DNA from: Jeotgalibaca caeni
GTDB lineage: Bacteria > Bacillota > Bacilli > Lactobacillales > Aerococcaceae
DNA: 39,340 nucleotides
Direction: 5' to 3'
NCBI RefSeq assembly: GCF_028863945.1
Contig: NZ_JARBEA010000022.1
Location: forward strand, 1-39,340
Below, piece by piece: positions 26,165 to 33,782 of this stretch (positions within the stretch are counted from its first letter, which is position 1; each line of letters starts with the position of its first letter). Both the position numbers and the translations under genes were made by a program. The notes below the pieces were generated by a model that saw nothing but the letters and a program-made list of their open reading frames with translations, did not search any database and was not told the DNA's origin.

Positions 26165-27604
26165 TTAATAAGCTCTAGCTAACCATACGGTCGTAGTCGC
26201 TGGTTTGCCTGTTACGATACATGTTTCTTTCTTTGTTGCAGGTTCGAAAGGAATGTTCCGGGTTGTGAATCCCGTTTCCTCTTTGATTTTTGCTTCTGTT
26301 TCCTCAGTACCATCCCAGCCTGCTAAAACAAAACCAGGTGTTTCTCCAGCAGCACGCTTTTCTTCGATATGTTGTTTCAATTCTTCCAACGTATTGATGT
26401 GCGTATACTCATGTTGCTTGCGGTTTTCGCGGGCACTTTCGAGTAGACGTGCTTGCATGTGGTCTAATGCGGTTGGAATATGGGAAACAATTTCATTTAA
26501 TGAAATAGCTTCTTTGCCATCTTTGTCGCGCATTTTCACCATCACATGATTGTTTTCTAAATCACGCGGTCCAAATTCAATTCGCATTGGCACGCCACGT
26601 AGTTCCCACTCATTGAACTTGAAGCCTGGAGAGTTGTCGCTGTCGTCAATCATGGCGCGGATGCCGTTTGCTTTCAATTCTTGTAGCAATTCTTCCAGTC
26701 TTTCAAGGATTGCTGGATTTTTCTTCCAAGGTCCTACTGGCACTAAGACTACTTGTTTCGCCGCCACTTTTGGTGGTAATACAAGGCCTTGTTCGTCACC
26801 GTGAACCATGATGGTAGCACCAATTAAACGAGTAGATACACCCCATGAAGTTGTATGGGCATGAACGTGTTCGTTCTCGCGGTTCAAATATTTGATGTCA
26901 AATGCTTCCGCAAATTTTGTTCCCATATAATGGGAAGTTCCTGCTTGCACGGCTTTTCCGTCTTTCATCATCGCTTCAACGGAATACGTGTCTACTGCTC
27001 CGGCAAAACGTTCAGAAGGTGTTTTTTGTCCTTCATAGACTGGAATAGCCAATACATCTTCGATTACTTCTTTGTATATTTGAAGCATTCTCATGGTACG
27101 CGTACGGGCAGATTCTTCGTTTTCGTGTGCGGTATGCCCTTCTTGCCACAAGAATTCAGACGTACGCAAGAATGGGAGTGTTTTCTTCTCCCAACGGAAT
27201 ACGTTTGCCCATTGGTTGATTTCATATGGTAAGTCACGGTATGAATTAATCCAGTCACTAAAGGCTGTTCCAATCATCGTTTCAGATGTTGGGCGCAACG
27301 CTAGGCGTTCCTCCAACTTCTCACCGGCTGCTTCCGTTACCCAAGGAAGCTCTGGGCTGAACCCTTCGATATGGTCTTTTTCTTTTGTGAAGAAAGACTC
27401 AGGAATAAGCATAGGGAAGTATGCATTACGAATGCCCTCTTCCTTAAAACGTTGGTTAAAGGCTTCTTGAATATGTTCCCAAATTTCATAGCCATCTGGT
27501 TTGAAAATCATACATCCTCTAACTGGTGAATAGTCCATTAAATCTGCTTGCTTGATGGTTTGAATATACCAAGCTGAAAAATCTTCCTTTTGTAGGTTAC
27601 TCAT
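26165..27604 (-). CDS. proS: prolyl-tRNA synthetase, archaeal/eukaryotic-type (short)
   Basis: Class II aminoacyl-tRNA synthetase charging tRNA-Pro. At 479 residues, without the 180-residue editing insertion of bacterial-type ProRS, it is the short archaeal-like form. Seen: DYSPVRGCMIFKPDGYEIWE (N-terminal), RPTSETMIG, motif 2 region LPFLRTSEFLWQEGHTAHE, motif 3 region STRLIGATIMVHGDEQGLVLPP, anticodon-binding domain from VVLVPVGPWKK, and a C-terminal domain ending WLARAY. ATG 27604 with AAGGAGC is the start; the frame runs 30 codons further into the leader but those lie in the T-box terminator. Expression is controlled by that T-box. Confidence 0.93.
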   Translation of the reverse strand: MSNLQKEDFSAWYIQTIKQADLMDYSPVRGCMIFKPDGYEIWEHIQEAFNQRFKEEGIRNAYFPMLIPESFFTKEKDHIEGFSPELPWVTEAAGEKLEERLALRPTSETMIGTAFSDWINSYRDLPYEINQWANVFRWEKKTLPFLRTSEFLWQEGHTAHENEESARTRTMRMLQIYKEVIEDVLAIPVYEGQKTPSERFAGAVDTYSVEAMMKDGKAVQAGTSHYMGTKFAEAFDIKYLNRENEHVHAHTTSWGVSTRLIGATIMVHGDEQGLVLPPKVAAKQVVLVPVGPWKKNPAILERLEELLQELKANGIRAMIDDSDNSPGFKFNEWELRGVPMRIEFGPRDLENNHVMVKMRDKDGKEAISLNEIVSHIPTALDHMQARLLESARENRKQHEYTHINTLEELKQHIEEKRAAGETPGFVLAGWDGTEETEAKIKEETGFTTRNIPFEPATKKETCIVTGKPATTTVWLARAY

Positions 27605-27633
27605 TTTTTGTAGCTCCTTTTCTATTTTTAGAC

Positions 27634-27868
27634 AAAAAAATAAGCACACCTCATCCTCTGAAAGGACGAAGTCTACTTTACTCCGCGGTACCACCTTATT
27701 TGGCTTTGTTTCAAAAAGAAAAAAGCCCCACTCTGTCTTGATAACGGCAGACAGCCGGTCGAATGACGATTCGCTTAGGTAGGTTCAACTAATCAGCGGG
27801 GGCTTTTCTTCCAGCCTAGGAAAAGCTCTCTTGGCCCATGATTCATTTACTAGTCCTCTCGATGTGCA
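27634..27868 (-). promoter_or_regulatory. T-box riboswitch, proline-specific, upstream of proS
   Basis: On the minus strand the T-box core AAGGTGGTACCGCG (27684-27697) is followed by a G-U-containing terminator stem (27641-27679) with a T7 tract (27634-27640). Stem I marks are present upstream: GGACTAGTAAATGA near the 5' end, AGAGAGC, and GGCTGGAAG as distal-loop element. After stem I comes TTGAA-CCT-ACC, where CCT (27781-27783) is in specifier position and encodes proline. Uncharged tRNA-Pro should favour antitermination. Confidence 0.93.
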
Positions 27869-27873
27869 CTCAT

Positions 27874-27902
27874 ATTGTAAGGGAAAATGACGGAGAATTC
27901 AA
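27874..27902 (-). promoter_or_regulatory. proS leader promoter
   Basis: On the minus strand TTGAAT (27897-27902), 17-base spacer, TACAAT (27874-27879), just upstream of the T-box. Confidence 0.85.
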
Positions 27903-27941
27903 TTGTTTCTTTTCCTCCTCCACTTTCCCTCTTCTATTTCT

Positions 27942-28511
27942 CTATTTCTCTAACAAGTTGCGGTAGTACTCATCCCTCAAAATTCCATAGTAAACTGTAT
28001 CGATCCGCTTGCCTTTGTGAATGCGGTGCTGGCGTAAGATTCCTTCCCGCTGCATTCCTAGCCGTATCATCACCTTCCCCGAAGAAACGTTATCTGCGTC
28101 ATGGCAGGCATACACCTTCTCCAATTTCATTGATTCAAAGGCTAACTGAAGGAGGGCCGTTGCCGCTTCTGTCATGTAGCCCTTTCCCCAATAACGCTTG
28201 TTGAGGACGTAGCCAATCTCCGCATGTTTGTGTTCTTCTACCACTCGAATATCGATGGTGCCAATCATTTTTTTGGTTTCTTTTAGTTCGATGGCATACT
28301 TTCCTGCGGGATTTGCCATGAAAAAGGTCGCAATCGCATCCTTGGTTTCTTCCAGGTTCTTATGCTGTTCAAATACGTAACGCGTATTCTCTTCATCGGA
28401 AGCATACTCAAACATATCTGCCGCATCGCTCAATTCAATCGGCCGCAAGGTCAACCGTTCGCACTCAATCCGGCGAAACCAAAAGAGCGTGAGATTAAAC
28501 GGCACCGTCAC
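27942..28511 (-). CDS. RimJ/RimL-like GNAT acetyltransferase
   Basis: GNAT protein of the RimJ/RimL group, 189 residues: IECERLTLRPIELSD at the start, EIGYVLNKRYWGKGYMTEA with acetyl-CoA loop RYWGKGY (about 109-115), and CHDADNVSSGKVMIRLGMQREG near the end, the usual N..S..V..KLGF-like motif. Such enzymes acetylate protein N-termini, antibiotics or small molecules; the target cannot be read. The start is a GTG at 28511, which overlaps the upstream gene by 17 bases; a GTG two codons further (28505) is possible, and neither has a good ribosome binding site, so translational coupling is likely. Confidence 0.85.
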   Translation of the reverse strand: MTVPFNLTLFWFRRIECERLTLRPIELSDAADMFEYASDEENTRYVFEQHKNLEETKDAIATFFMANPAGKYAIELKETKKMIGTIDIRVVEEHKHAEIGYVLNKRYWGKGYMTEAATALLQLAFESMKLEKVYACHDADNVSSGKVMIRLGMQREGILRQHRIHKGKRIDTVYYGILRDEYYRNLLEK

Positions 28512-28947
28512 CGACTACTTTCTGGAGTTTTTCCAACTCACCCAGGGTATGTTGCAAGTGTTCCTTGTGCCACTTCATTCCCATTACAATATTGCCCAGT
28601 TTCAAAGGCAATTCTTGGTCTTCGCCGAGGAAGGTAACACTGTGCTGAATCTTTCCTCTTTTAATAAATACACCGTCTAATTCCTCGTGAGGAATGAAAT
28701 TAGGTTCCAATTTTTTATCAATCTTGCCGCTGATTTTGTTTAATGGAATTAAAACAATGCGCTCTTTTTCTAACCCCATTACAAAATAAGCACCCTTCAA
28801 CATTTGTGCATAGGCGCCAAATAAGAAAAGAGATCCGGCTGAAGGTGTCACTTGTGCGTATACAAGTGTTTCTTCTAATTCTGGACTCATCAGCCCTAAT
28901 TCTGTTAAATGTGTGTGAATTTCGTCAATCGTCAATACTAAGCCCAT
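28495..28947 (-). CDS. unrecognised 150-residue protein, possible PH-like fold
   Basis: I do not recognise this gene. It has no signal peptide or membrane span. Residues 1-30 look helical; the centre alternates short hydrophobic strands with polar turns (GSLFLFGAY, AYFVMGLEKERIVLIPLNK, GVFIKRGKIQHSVTFLG), and the last 25 residues (KWHKEHLQHTLGELEKLQKV) form a helix. Strands followed by one C-terminal helix recall bacterial PH-like domains, a guess from pattern only. GGAGGAG site and ATG 28947. Overlaps the acetyltransferase downstream, so the two form an operon. Confidence 0.7.
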   Translation of the reverse strand: MGLVLTIDEIHTHLTELGLMSPELEETLVYAQVTPSAGSLFLFGAYAQMLKGAYFVMGLEKERIVLIPLNKISGKIDKKLEPNFIPHEELDGVFIKRGKIQHSVTFLGEDQELPLKLGNIVMGMKWHKEHLQHTLGELEKLQKVVGDGAV

Positions 28948-28982
28948 TTTAACCGCTCCTCCATAAATCGTATGATGACTTC

Positions 28983-29012
28983 AGTTTACTAGCTTAAAAT
29001 AGGAAAAAGCAA
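28983..29012 (-). promoter_or_regulatory. possible promoter of the 150-residue gene and acetyltransferase
   Basis: On the minus strand TTGCTT (29007-29012), 18-base spacer, TAAACT (28983-28988). Confidence 0.55.
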
Positions 29013-29049
29013 ATAATATCACTAAAGGAAGACACTAGATCTGTATTTC

Positions 29050-29078
29050 TTTCAATTTATAAGCATATAGGCTAAAAT
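29050..29078 (+). promoter_or_regulatory. possible promoter of the universal stress protein gene
   Basis: TTTCAA (29050-29055), 17-base spacer, TAAAAT (29073-29078), 55 bases before the start codon. Confidence 0.5.
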
Positions 29079-29133
29079 GAAAGTAGAGAAGGCGTTTTCT
29101 ATTTGAGAAACTGCTGAAAGGGAGAGGATCTTT

Positions 29134-29571
29134 ATGTTAGGAGAATACACCAATTTACTTGTACCGGTCGATGGGTCAGAGCAAGCGGATCGTTCCTTCA
29201 AACAAGCTGTTGCGATCGCTCAACGAAATAAGGCAAAGATGCGCATTGTATTTGTAATGGACAACCGCAATGTCACGATTGCTCCCGAATATACACCACT
29301 CCATGCGAATGACTTCCAGACGGACTACGATACTAGTTTCATGGATGATTACCTAGCCTATGGAAAAGAAGCAGGAGTAGATATTGAAACAACCATCACG
29401 AACGGTAACCCGATGTCATTGATTGCGGATTCGTTACCCGAAGAATATGGTACTGATTTAATCGTGATTGGCTCAACCGGAAAAGGAGCGGTCACCCGCG
29501 CACTCGTTGGATCCGTCTCGAACTATGTCGTTAAAAACGCAAAGTGTGATGTACTCGTGGTGAGAAAATAA
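29134..29571 (+). CDS. universal stress protein, UspA family
   Basis: Single Usp domain, 145 residues. Starts with the typical strand NLLVPVDGSEQADRSFKQA and ends with the ATP-binding signature G-2x-G-9x-G-S: GSTGKGAVTRALVGSVSNYV (about 117-136), then DVLVVRK. Presence of the motif predicts ATP binding (the UspFG/MJ0577 type rather than UspA proper). Stress-survival role inferred from the family. GGGAGAGG site. Single-gene unit between the promoter above and the terminator below. Confidence 0.93.
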   Translation: MLGEYTNLLVPVDGSEQADRSFKQAVAIAQRNKAKMRIVFVMDNRNVTIAPEYTPLHANDFQTDYDTSFMDDYLAYGKEAGVDIETTITNGNPMSLIADSLPEEYGTDLIVIGSTGKGAVTRALVGSVSNYVVKNAKCDVLVVRK

Positions 29572-29581
29572 AAATTTATGC

Positions 29582-29633
29582 AAAAAAGCGTTTAGTCCGC
29601 CAAGCTTTGTGGTGGGCTAAACGTCTTTTTATT
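29582..29633. terminator. bidirectional terminator, usp / lipoprotein gene
   Basis: A6-GCGTTTAGTCC-GCCA, loop, TGGT-GGGCTAAACG and T5: long stem between convergent genes. Confidence 0.88.
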
Positions 29634-29636
29634 TGC

Positions 29637-30500
29637 TTAAATTTCGGTTCCGGTCAATCCGTCCGTATCCTCCCAAGCTCCATCGAAGAAATCAATGGTA
29701 TACGGACCTTCATCGGTAATATCAAAGTATACTGTTTCTTGAAAACTTTCTCCCGGTGCTATCTCATTTAACCAAAAATGAGCATAGCGTAACGGCAAGA
29801 AGTGGCCTTCTCCGTCGCGAGCGACAAAGTAATTAGGGGCGATATGGGTGCCGACCGTTCCATCGTTTAGATATTGAACTTCTACTTTTAAGAGTTGTTC
29901 TCCAACCGGATTCAGTTCGGGATCTGCTTCTACTACTTCAATACTCGTAACGGTCACAATTTCCACAATGCTGGAATCTTCGTTACGGAACGTTTGTGGC
30001 TGACCTTCTTGAGAAATAACAGCGGGTTCTTCAACGACCGGATCATCGTTTGGAATAAAGGTAAGAGTCACATAGCTTTCAGGATCCAGCGTGCCTACAT
30101 CGATTCCCGTTTTTCCATACTCCACAGTGGGATCGGTGGTGAAGGTGATTTCCGTTTCTATATTTGGAGCTGCATATGGATAGACAAAGTGCCATTTATT
30201 GTCTGTTGTCCGAATATCTACTGCGGTACCTTCAATAATAACCGTGACGCGCTCAAACCCGTCCGCTTTCCCTTCCAATGCATAGTAATTATATTTATCG
30301 CCTCTTGTCACAAGTTTATCTACGCCATCTATAAATTGAATGGTCTTGTCTTCCTCTGTGACACTCTCGCTGATGATTTCTTCTATCTCTATGGAACTTG
30401 TACTTGATGTCTCCACAATAGCCCCATCGTCTTGATCATTTTGGCAAGCAGCCAGGAACAAGACTAATCCTCCAACTAGCCACAGATTCTTCCAGCGCAT
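29637..30500 (-). CDS. secreted lipoprotein with DUF4352-like C-terminal domain
   Basis: Signal peptide RWKNLWLVGGLVLFLAAC with lipobox LAAC (C19), so the mature protein is lipid-anchored outside the cell. An acidic S/T/E linker (about 20-50) is followed by two beta-rich domains: residues ~50-160 (YYALEGKADGFERVTVIIEG, a strand pattern without a clear family) and ~165-285 with IVEIVTVTSIEVVE, LLKVEVQYLNDG and LNEIAPGESFQETVYFDI, which resembles DUF4352 immunoglobulin-like domains. ATG 30500 follows GGAGGGGG. Strongly acidic overall. Ligand or partner unknown. Confidence 0.75.
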   Translation of the reverse strand: MRWKNLWLVGGLVLFLAACQNDQDDGAIVETSSTSSIEIEEIISESVTEEDKTIQFIDGVDKLVTRGDKYNYYALEGKADGFERVTVIIEGTAVDIRTTDNKWHFVYPYAAPNIETEITFTTDPTVEYGKTGIDVGTLDPESYVTLTFIPNDDPVVEEPAVISQEGQPQTFRNEDSSIVEIVTVTSIEVVEADPELNPVGEQLLKVEVQYLNDGTVGTHIAPNYFVARDGEGHFLPLRYAHFWLNEIAPGESFQETVYFDITDEGPYTIDFFDGAWEDTDGLTGTEI

Positions 30501-30587
30501 TGGAACCCCCTCCTTCAAAATAACAACTCTTCTGTATGGCTTTATTCTAGCAAATCCCTTCTCTATTCCCCAAATTTTATCACTTAT

Positions 30588-30866
30588 CTATTCATAATAA
30601 TTCGTATCGATGATCTCTATTTCATACAGACTCTCTATTTCGCGTAATAGTTGGTCGACTATTTGTTGGGCGACCTTCTTGGAGCTGTTGGCAACCGCAA
30701 TACCTATACATGCTTGATTCAGGAGATCTTGATCCGCTACTTCCGCAAGGCTGACCGGGTACTTGTTTTTCATCCTGTGAATGATGCTTTTGACGGTGCT
30801 CCTCTTATCTTTCAATGAGTACGAATCAAAAATTTGAAACGTGACTTCAAGTGTTAAAAATGCCAT
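30588..30866 (-). CDS. YlxP-like DUF503 protein
   Basis: 92-residue protein of the DUF503 family: FLTLEVTFQIFDSYSLKDKRSTVKSII at the start, the family's hallmark SLKxKR, and EVADQDLLNQACIGIAVANSS. In Bacillus ylxP lies in the nusA-infB-rbfA operon and the family has been linked to ribosome assembly; here it stands alone. The frame opens 24 codons earlier, but ATG 30866 with AAAGGTGG before it matches the family start. Confidence 0.88.
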   Translation of the reverse strand: MAFLTLEVTFQIFDSYSLKDKRSTVKSIIHRMKNKYPVSLAEVADQDLLNQACIGIAVANSSKKVAQQIVDQLLREIESLYEIEIIDTNYYE

Positions 30867-30966
30867 CTTGCATCCACCTTTCGAGCTTTCTTTATTGTAA
30901 TCATTCTCTATTTCTGTTATATTTCTTCTAGTAACCATAACCGTTTTTCCTAATAATGAAAACTAG

Positions 30967-31593
30967 ATGGTCGAAACAATAAATGGGGTGTTCCCTTTGG
31001 AAGAAAAGGAACTCATGCAATTTCGAGAAGCAACGTTCCGGATCAAGCTATTACGGTGGGAAGAATTGCCTGACTTCGGTATATACAGCGATCAGGTTCT
31101 GACCATTATCGAAAATCAATTATTATTTTTGCAACAAACAGAAGACGATCGGATTATTACACCTGCGATGGTGAATAACTATGTGAAGTACCGTCTCATC
31201 GAACGGCCCATCAAAAAGAAATATTATAAAATCCATATCGCTAAGTTGATTGTGATTTCATTGTTGAAGCAAGTATTGCCGTTAACAGATATTGAAAAAG
31301 GAATGGCGCTACAAACTGCTTTGAAAGGGAATGAAGTTGCCTATAATACCTTTTGCGATGAAGTGGAACAGTCTTTTCAACGTCTCTATGATTGTTTAGG
31401 ACGAAACAAAGAGTTTTCTTTCACTGTTGACCATATTTCGAATGAGAACCTGGCTCTAAAGATGGTAACCTTATCCCTTGCTTCTAAGTTATTAACGCAA
31501 CAAATCATCACCTTAAACGGAGCGCGAAACTTAAATGAAATCGCTGCCCCCACTGATGTAACCGTAAAAGGAGAGAATTCATTTGAAAAATAA
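30967..31593 (+). CDS. DUF1836 protein
   Basis: 208 residues, cytoplasmic. The block VLTIIENQLLFLQQTEDDRIITPAMVNNYVKYRLIERPIKKKYYKIHIAKLIVISLLK-like stretch (about 43-100) is the DUF1836 core, which looks like a MerR/HTH-type helical bundle (ITPAMVNNYVK as a possible recognition helix). The family is often found before degV, as here; the degV start overlaps its last 11 bases, so translation is coupled. Start uncertain: ATG 30967 lacks a good ribosome binding site; GTG 30988 is another option. Function unknown. Confidence 0.8.
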   Translation: MVETINGVFPLEEKELMQFREATFRIKLLRWEELPDFGIYSDQVLTIIENQLLFLQQTEDDRIITPAMVNNYVKYRLIERPIKKKYYKIHIAKLIVISLLKQVLPLTDIEKGMALQTALKGNEVAYNTFCDEVEQSFQRLYDCLGRNKEFSFTVDHISNENLALKMVTLSLASKLLTQQIITLNGARNLNEIAAPTDVTVKGENSFEK

Positions 31594-32443
31594 AGAGATA
31601 GCAGTTTTAGTAGATTCCTGTAATGATATTTCCATGGAGTTAACAGAAAGATATGGCTTGTACACCATGCCATTGATGATTAATTATACAGACCGTTCTT
31701 ATAAAGACCGTGTGGATATCACACCGCAAGAAGTGTATGATTCTTTCCAAAAAGAAATTCCAAAAACCAGTTTGCCACTCGGCAGCGACATTGATCAGTT
31801 GCTCGACCAGATCAAAGCAGATGGTCACACGAAAGTGATTGTTTCTGCTATCTCGAGTGGATTAAGCGGTACGTATCAGTCCATGAAGTTAGTTGCTGAA
31901 TCAAGAGATGATATGGAAATTGCGGTCATCGACACATTGAACATCGGAATCGGTTCTGGTTTTGTTGGGATTTACGCTGCTGAATTATTAGAAAAAGGGT
32001 TGGACTTTGAAACAGCGGTTCAGAAAACCCAAGATGCTGTCAAAGACTCCACTGTTTTCTTTGGCGTAAAAACATTGGAATACCTGATTAAAGGCGGTCG
32101 TATCGGGAAAGTATCCGGTATTTTAGGCAGCGCCCTAAAAATTAAGCCCATTATTTCTTGTAATCCAGAAGGTATTTATGACACCATCGCAAAAGTGCGC
32201 GGTCGTAAACAAAGCATCCAGAAAATGATTGAGTTGACTCGCGAAACGTTGGCGGGCCACAAAAATTATTACCTAGGAATTTGTCATGGTGCTGCAGAAG
32301 ACGAAATGCTGCAAATCAAATCGGAGATCCAAGATCTCATCCAAAATGCTAAACTATTTTCAGAAGGCCAGATTTCTCCTGTTCTAGGCGTGCATACCGG
32401 TCCTGGCTTGTTAGGGATTGGCGTTATGATTTTAGAAGGTTAA
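31583..32443 (+). CDS. DegV family fatty-acid-binding protein
   Basis: 286-residue DegV/FakB-type protein. Typical segments: IAVLVDSCNDISMELTERYGL (7-27), the ligand-cap residues around TSLPLGSDIDQL, VIVSAISSGLSGTYQSMKLV (S-S-GLSGTY, 84-103), VIDTLNIGIGSG, and the C-terminal HTGPGLLGIG. FakB members bind a fatty acid and present it to the kinase FakA for phosphorylation; no fakA is in the window, so this may be a stand-alone carrier. TTG start with AAGGAGAG upstream, inside the end of the DUF1836 gene. Confidence 0.92.
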   Translation: MKNKEIAVLVDSCNDISMELTERYGLYTMPLMINYTDRSYKDRVDITPQEVYDSFQKEIPKTSLPLGSDIDQLLDQIKADGHTKVIVSAISSGLSGTYQSMKLVAESRDDMEIAVIDTLNIGIGSGFVGIYAAELLEKGLDFETAVQKTQDAVKDSTVFFGVKTLEYLIKGGRIGKVSGILGSALKIKPIISCNPEGIYDTIAKVRGRKQSIQKMIELTRETLAGHKNYYLGICHGAAEDEMLQIKSEIQDLIQNAKLFSEGQISPVLGVHTGPGLLGIGVMILEG

Positions 32444-32446
32444 TAC

Positions 32447-32488
32447 AAAACGGCCGAGTGATTTTTCCCCTCACTCGACCGTTTTTTT
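32447..32488. terminator. bidirectional terminator, degV / GTPase gene
   Basis: AACGG-C-CGAGTGA, short T/C loop, TCACTCG-A-CCGTT-T7. The last codons and the stop (32471-32473) of the GTPase gene lie inside the right arm. Confidence 0.88.
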
Positions 32489-33712
32489 GTCGTCTTCCTT
32501 CTTGCTCAAACGCTGCTTCACCTTCTGCAACCAGCCCTTTTTGGGTGGTGGGTTATCGGATTTTTGGGGAAGCAGTTCTTGTAAGTCCGCATCGTTTTTC
32601 CCATTTTTCAAACGTTCCTGCAATCTCGTATGCATCAGTTCGCCAATATTGCGCAGGTCGGGGTATTCCCCCTTCACTTCTCCCTTTGCAATAAAAGCCA
32701 GCACTTCAATGTAACTAAGCGCCAGAGCACTCGTCAACACCGATGCTGTACCGCCGCTGATGATCCCGCCCGCAACCGTCCCTGCTCCCGGAATGAGTTT
32801 GATGAGGTTTGAGACAATGTAGCGTCCCAAGTAAGTAGCCCCGCTCGTTCCGCCAATCGCCCCCAAGATACTGGCGATACTCGTTCGGTCTAAGGAAATC
32901 CCGAAAATGGCAGTAATATGCGACATCATCGTTATTTGCATGGGTACCAATACCGTCGCATCGGAAAAAGGAATCGGGGTAAAGCCAATTCCAAAGGTTG
33001 TCGCAATGTACCGGGTCGCCCAACGTCTGGCTGCTTTCACTTTACGCTCAATATCCACTTGTTGGGCATTCGTAAAAGCCTTTTTGGCCTCCTCAGGGAT
33101 GACTTCAAACGTCAAAGTAATTAAATCTTTCAATCCTTTTTGTGGAATCGTAATGTCTTTTGAAATGACAAACGGTTCTGCAAGGATGGTTAAAACCGCT
33201 ACTACATTCAAATTCAAGGCCTCAATATATCCCTTAAACTCTTCAGCCGTTTCTCCAATGGACTGGGTTAGAACAATTACGACCGGAACTTTTTCTGCAA
33301 GTTCATTAATAAAATCAATTTCCGCTTCTTCAATCCGAGAAGAATTGGCATTAATACAATAATAAATCACGTGAATGGATTCTGTCGGCCCTTTATCTTG
33401 CTTTCCGTCAATGGTCAAAAAGATTTCTTTCCGCACTTCGGCTTGGACGTCCTTACTGAGCTCCAACCCTCTCGTATCGTACAGAACGATTGGAATGCCT
33501 TCCTTTTCGATGCGGCGTAAGTGTTTTGTAACAGGCTTTCCGATTCCGGTTGAGGCAAGCCGTTCACGGAAGACGTTATTTACTAACGTACTCTTCCCGA
33601 CACCGGTCTTTCCTACTAATAAGACGTTCACCGGATTCATCTTTTCAATTTCTTCTTTTGTCTTCTGTAGCATTTCTTCTACTAAGCTGAAGTCCAGTTC
33701 TGCCTTCCCCAT
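32471..33712 (-). CDS. membrane-associated GTPase with DUF697 domain
   Basis: 413 residues. Era/YjiA-like GTPase domain: P-loop LLVGKTGVGKSTLV (about 31-44), G2 threonine in the KPVTKHLRR region, G3 in VLYDTRGLE (DTRG), and VVIVLTQS in place of the canonical NKxD, so guanine specificity is less certain. A DUF697 region follows (about 230-355) with ATTFGIGFTPIPFSDATVLVP and a glycine-rich hydrophobic hairpin AGTVAGGIISGGTASVL that may insert in membranes. The basic tail (KKGWLQKVKQRLSKKEDDKK) is polar. AAGGAGTG precedes ATG 33712. Cellular role unknown; proteins of this type (YcjF/DUF697) are poorly described. Confidence 0.85.
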   Translation of the reverse strand: MGKAELDFSLVEEMLQKTKEEIEKMNPVNVLLVGKTGVGKSTLVNNVFRERLASTGIGKPVTKHLRRIEKEGIPIVLYDTRGLELSKDVQAEVRKEIFLTIDGKQDKGPTESIHVIYYCINANSSRIEEAEIDFINELAEKVPVVIVLTQSIGETAEEFKGYIEALNLNVVAVLTILAEPFVISKDITIPQKGLKDLITLTFEVIPEEAKKAFTNAQQVDIERKVKAARRWATRYIATTFGIGFTPIPFSDATVLVPMQITMMSHITAIFGISLDRTSIASILGAIGGTSGATYLGRYIVSNLIKLIPGAGTVAGGIISGGTASVLTSALALSYIEVLAFIAKGEVKGEYPDLRNIGELMHTRLQERLKNGKNDADLQELLPQKSDNPPPKKGWLQKVKQRLSKKEDDKKTVE

Positions 33713-33738
33713 TCTCTTCACTCCTTTGCCTGATTCGT

Positions 33739-33768
33739 AAAAAGAGGGCACCTGTAGTCGATGTCCCT
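33739..33768 (-). terminator. terminator of the TetR gene
   Basis: On the minus strand GAGGG-(A)-CATC, loop, GGTG-CCCTC, then T5. It lies between the TetR stop and the GTPase start, so read-through would be needed for co-transcription. Confidence 0.75.
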
Positions 33769-33782
33769 CCTTTTATGTTTCT

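Noticed and set aside
29895-30407. 170-codon plus-strand open frame opposite the lipoprotein gene
   Set aside because: Antisense shadow; composition is odd (rich in F, I, C, N) and there is no start signal.
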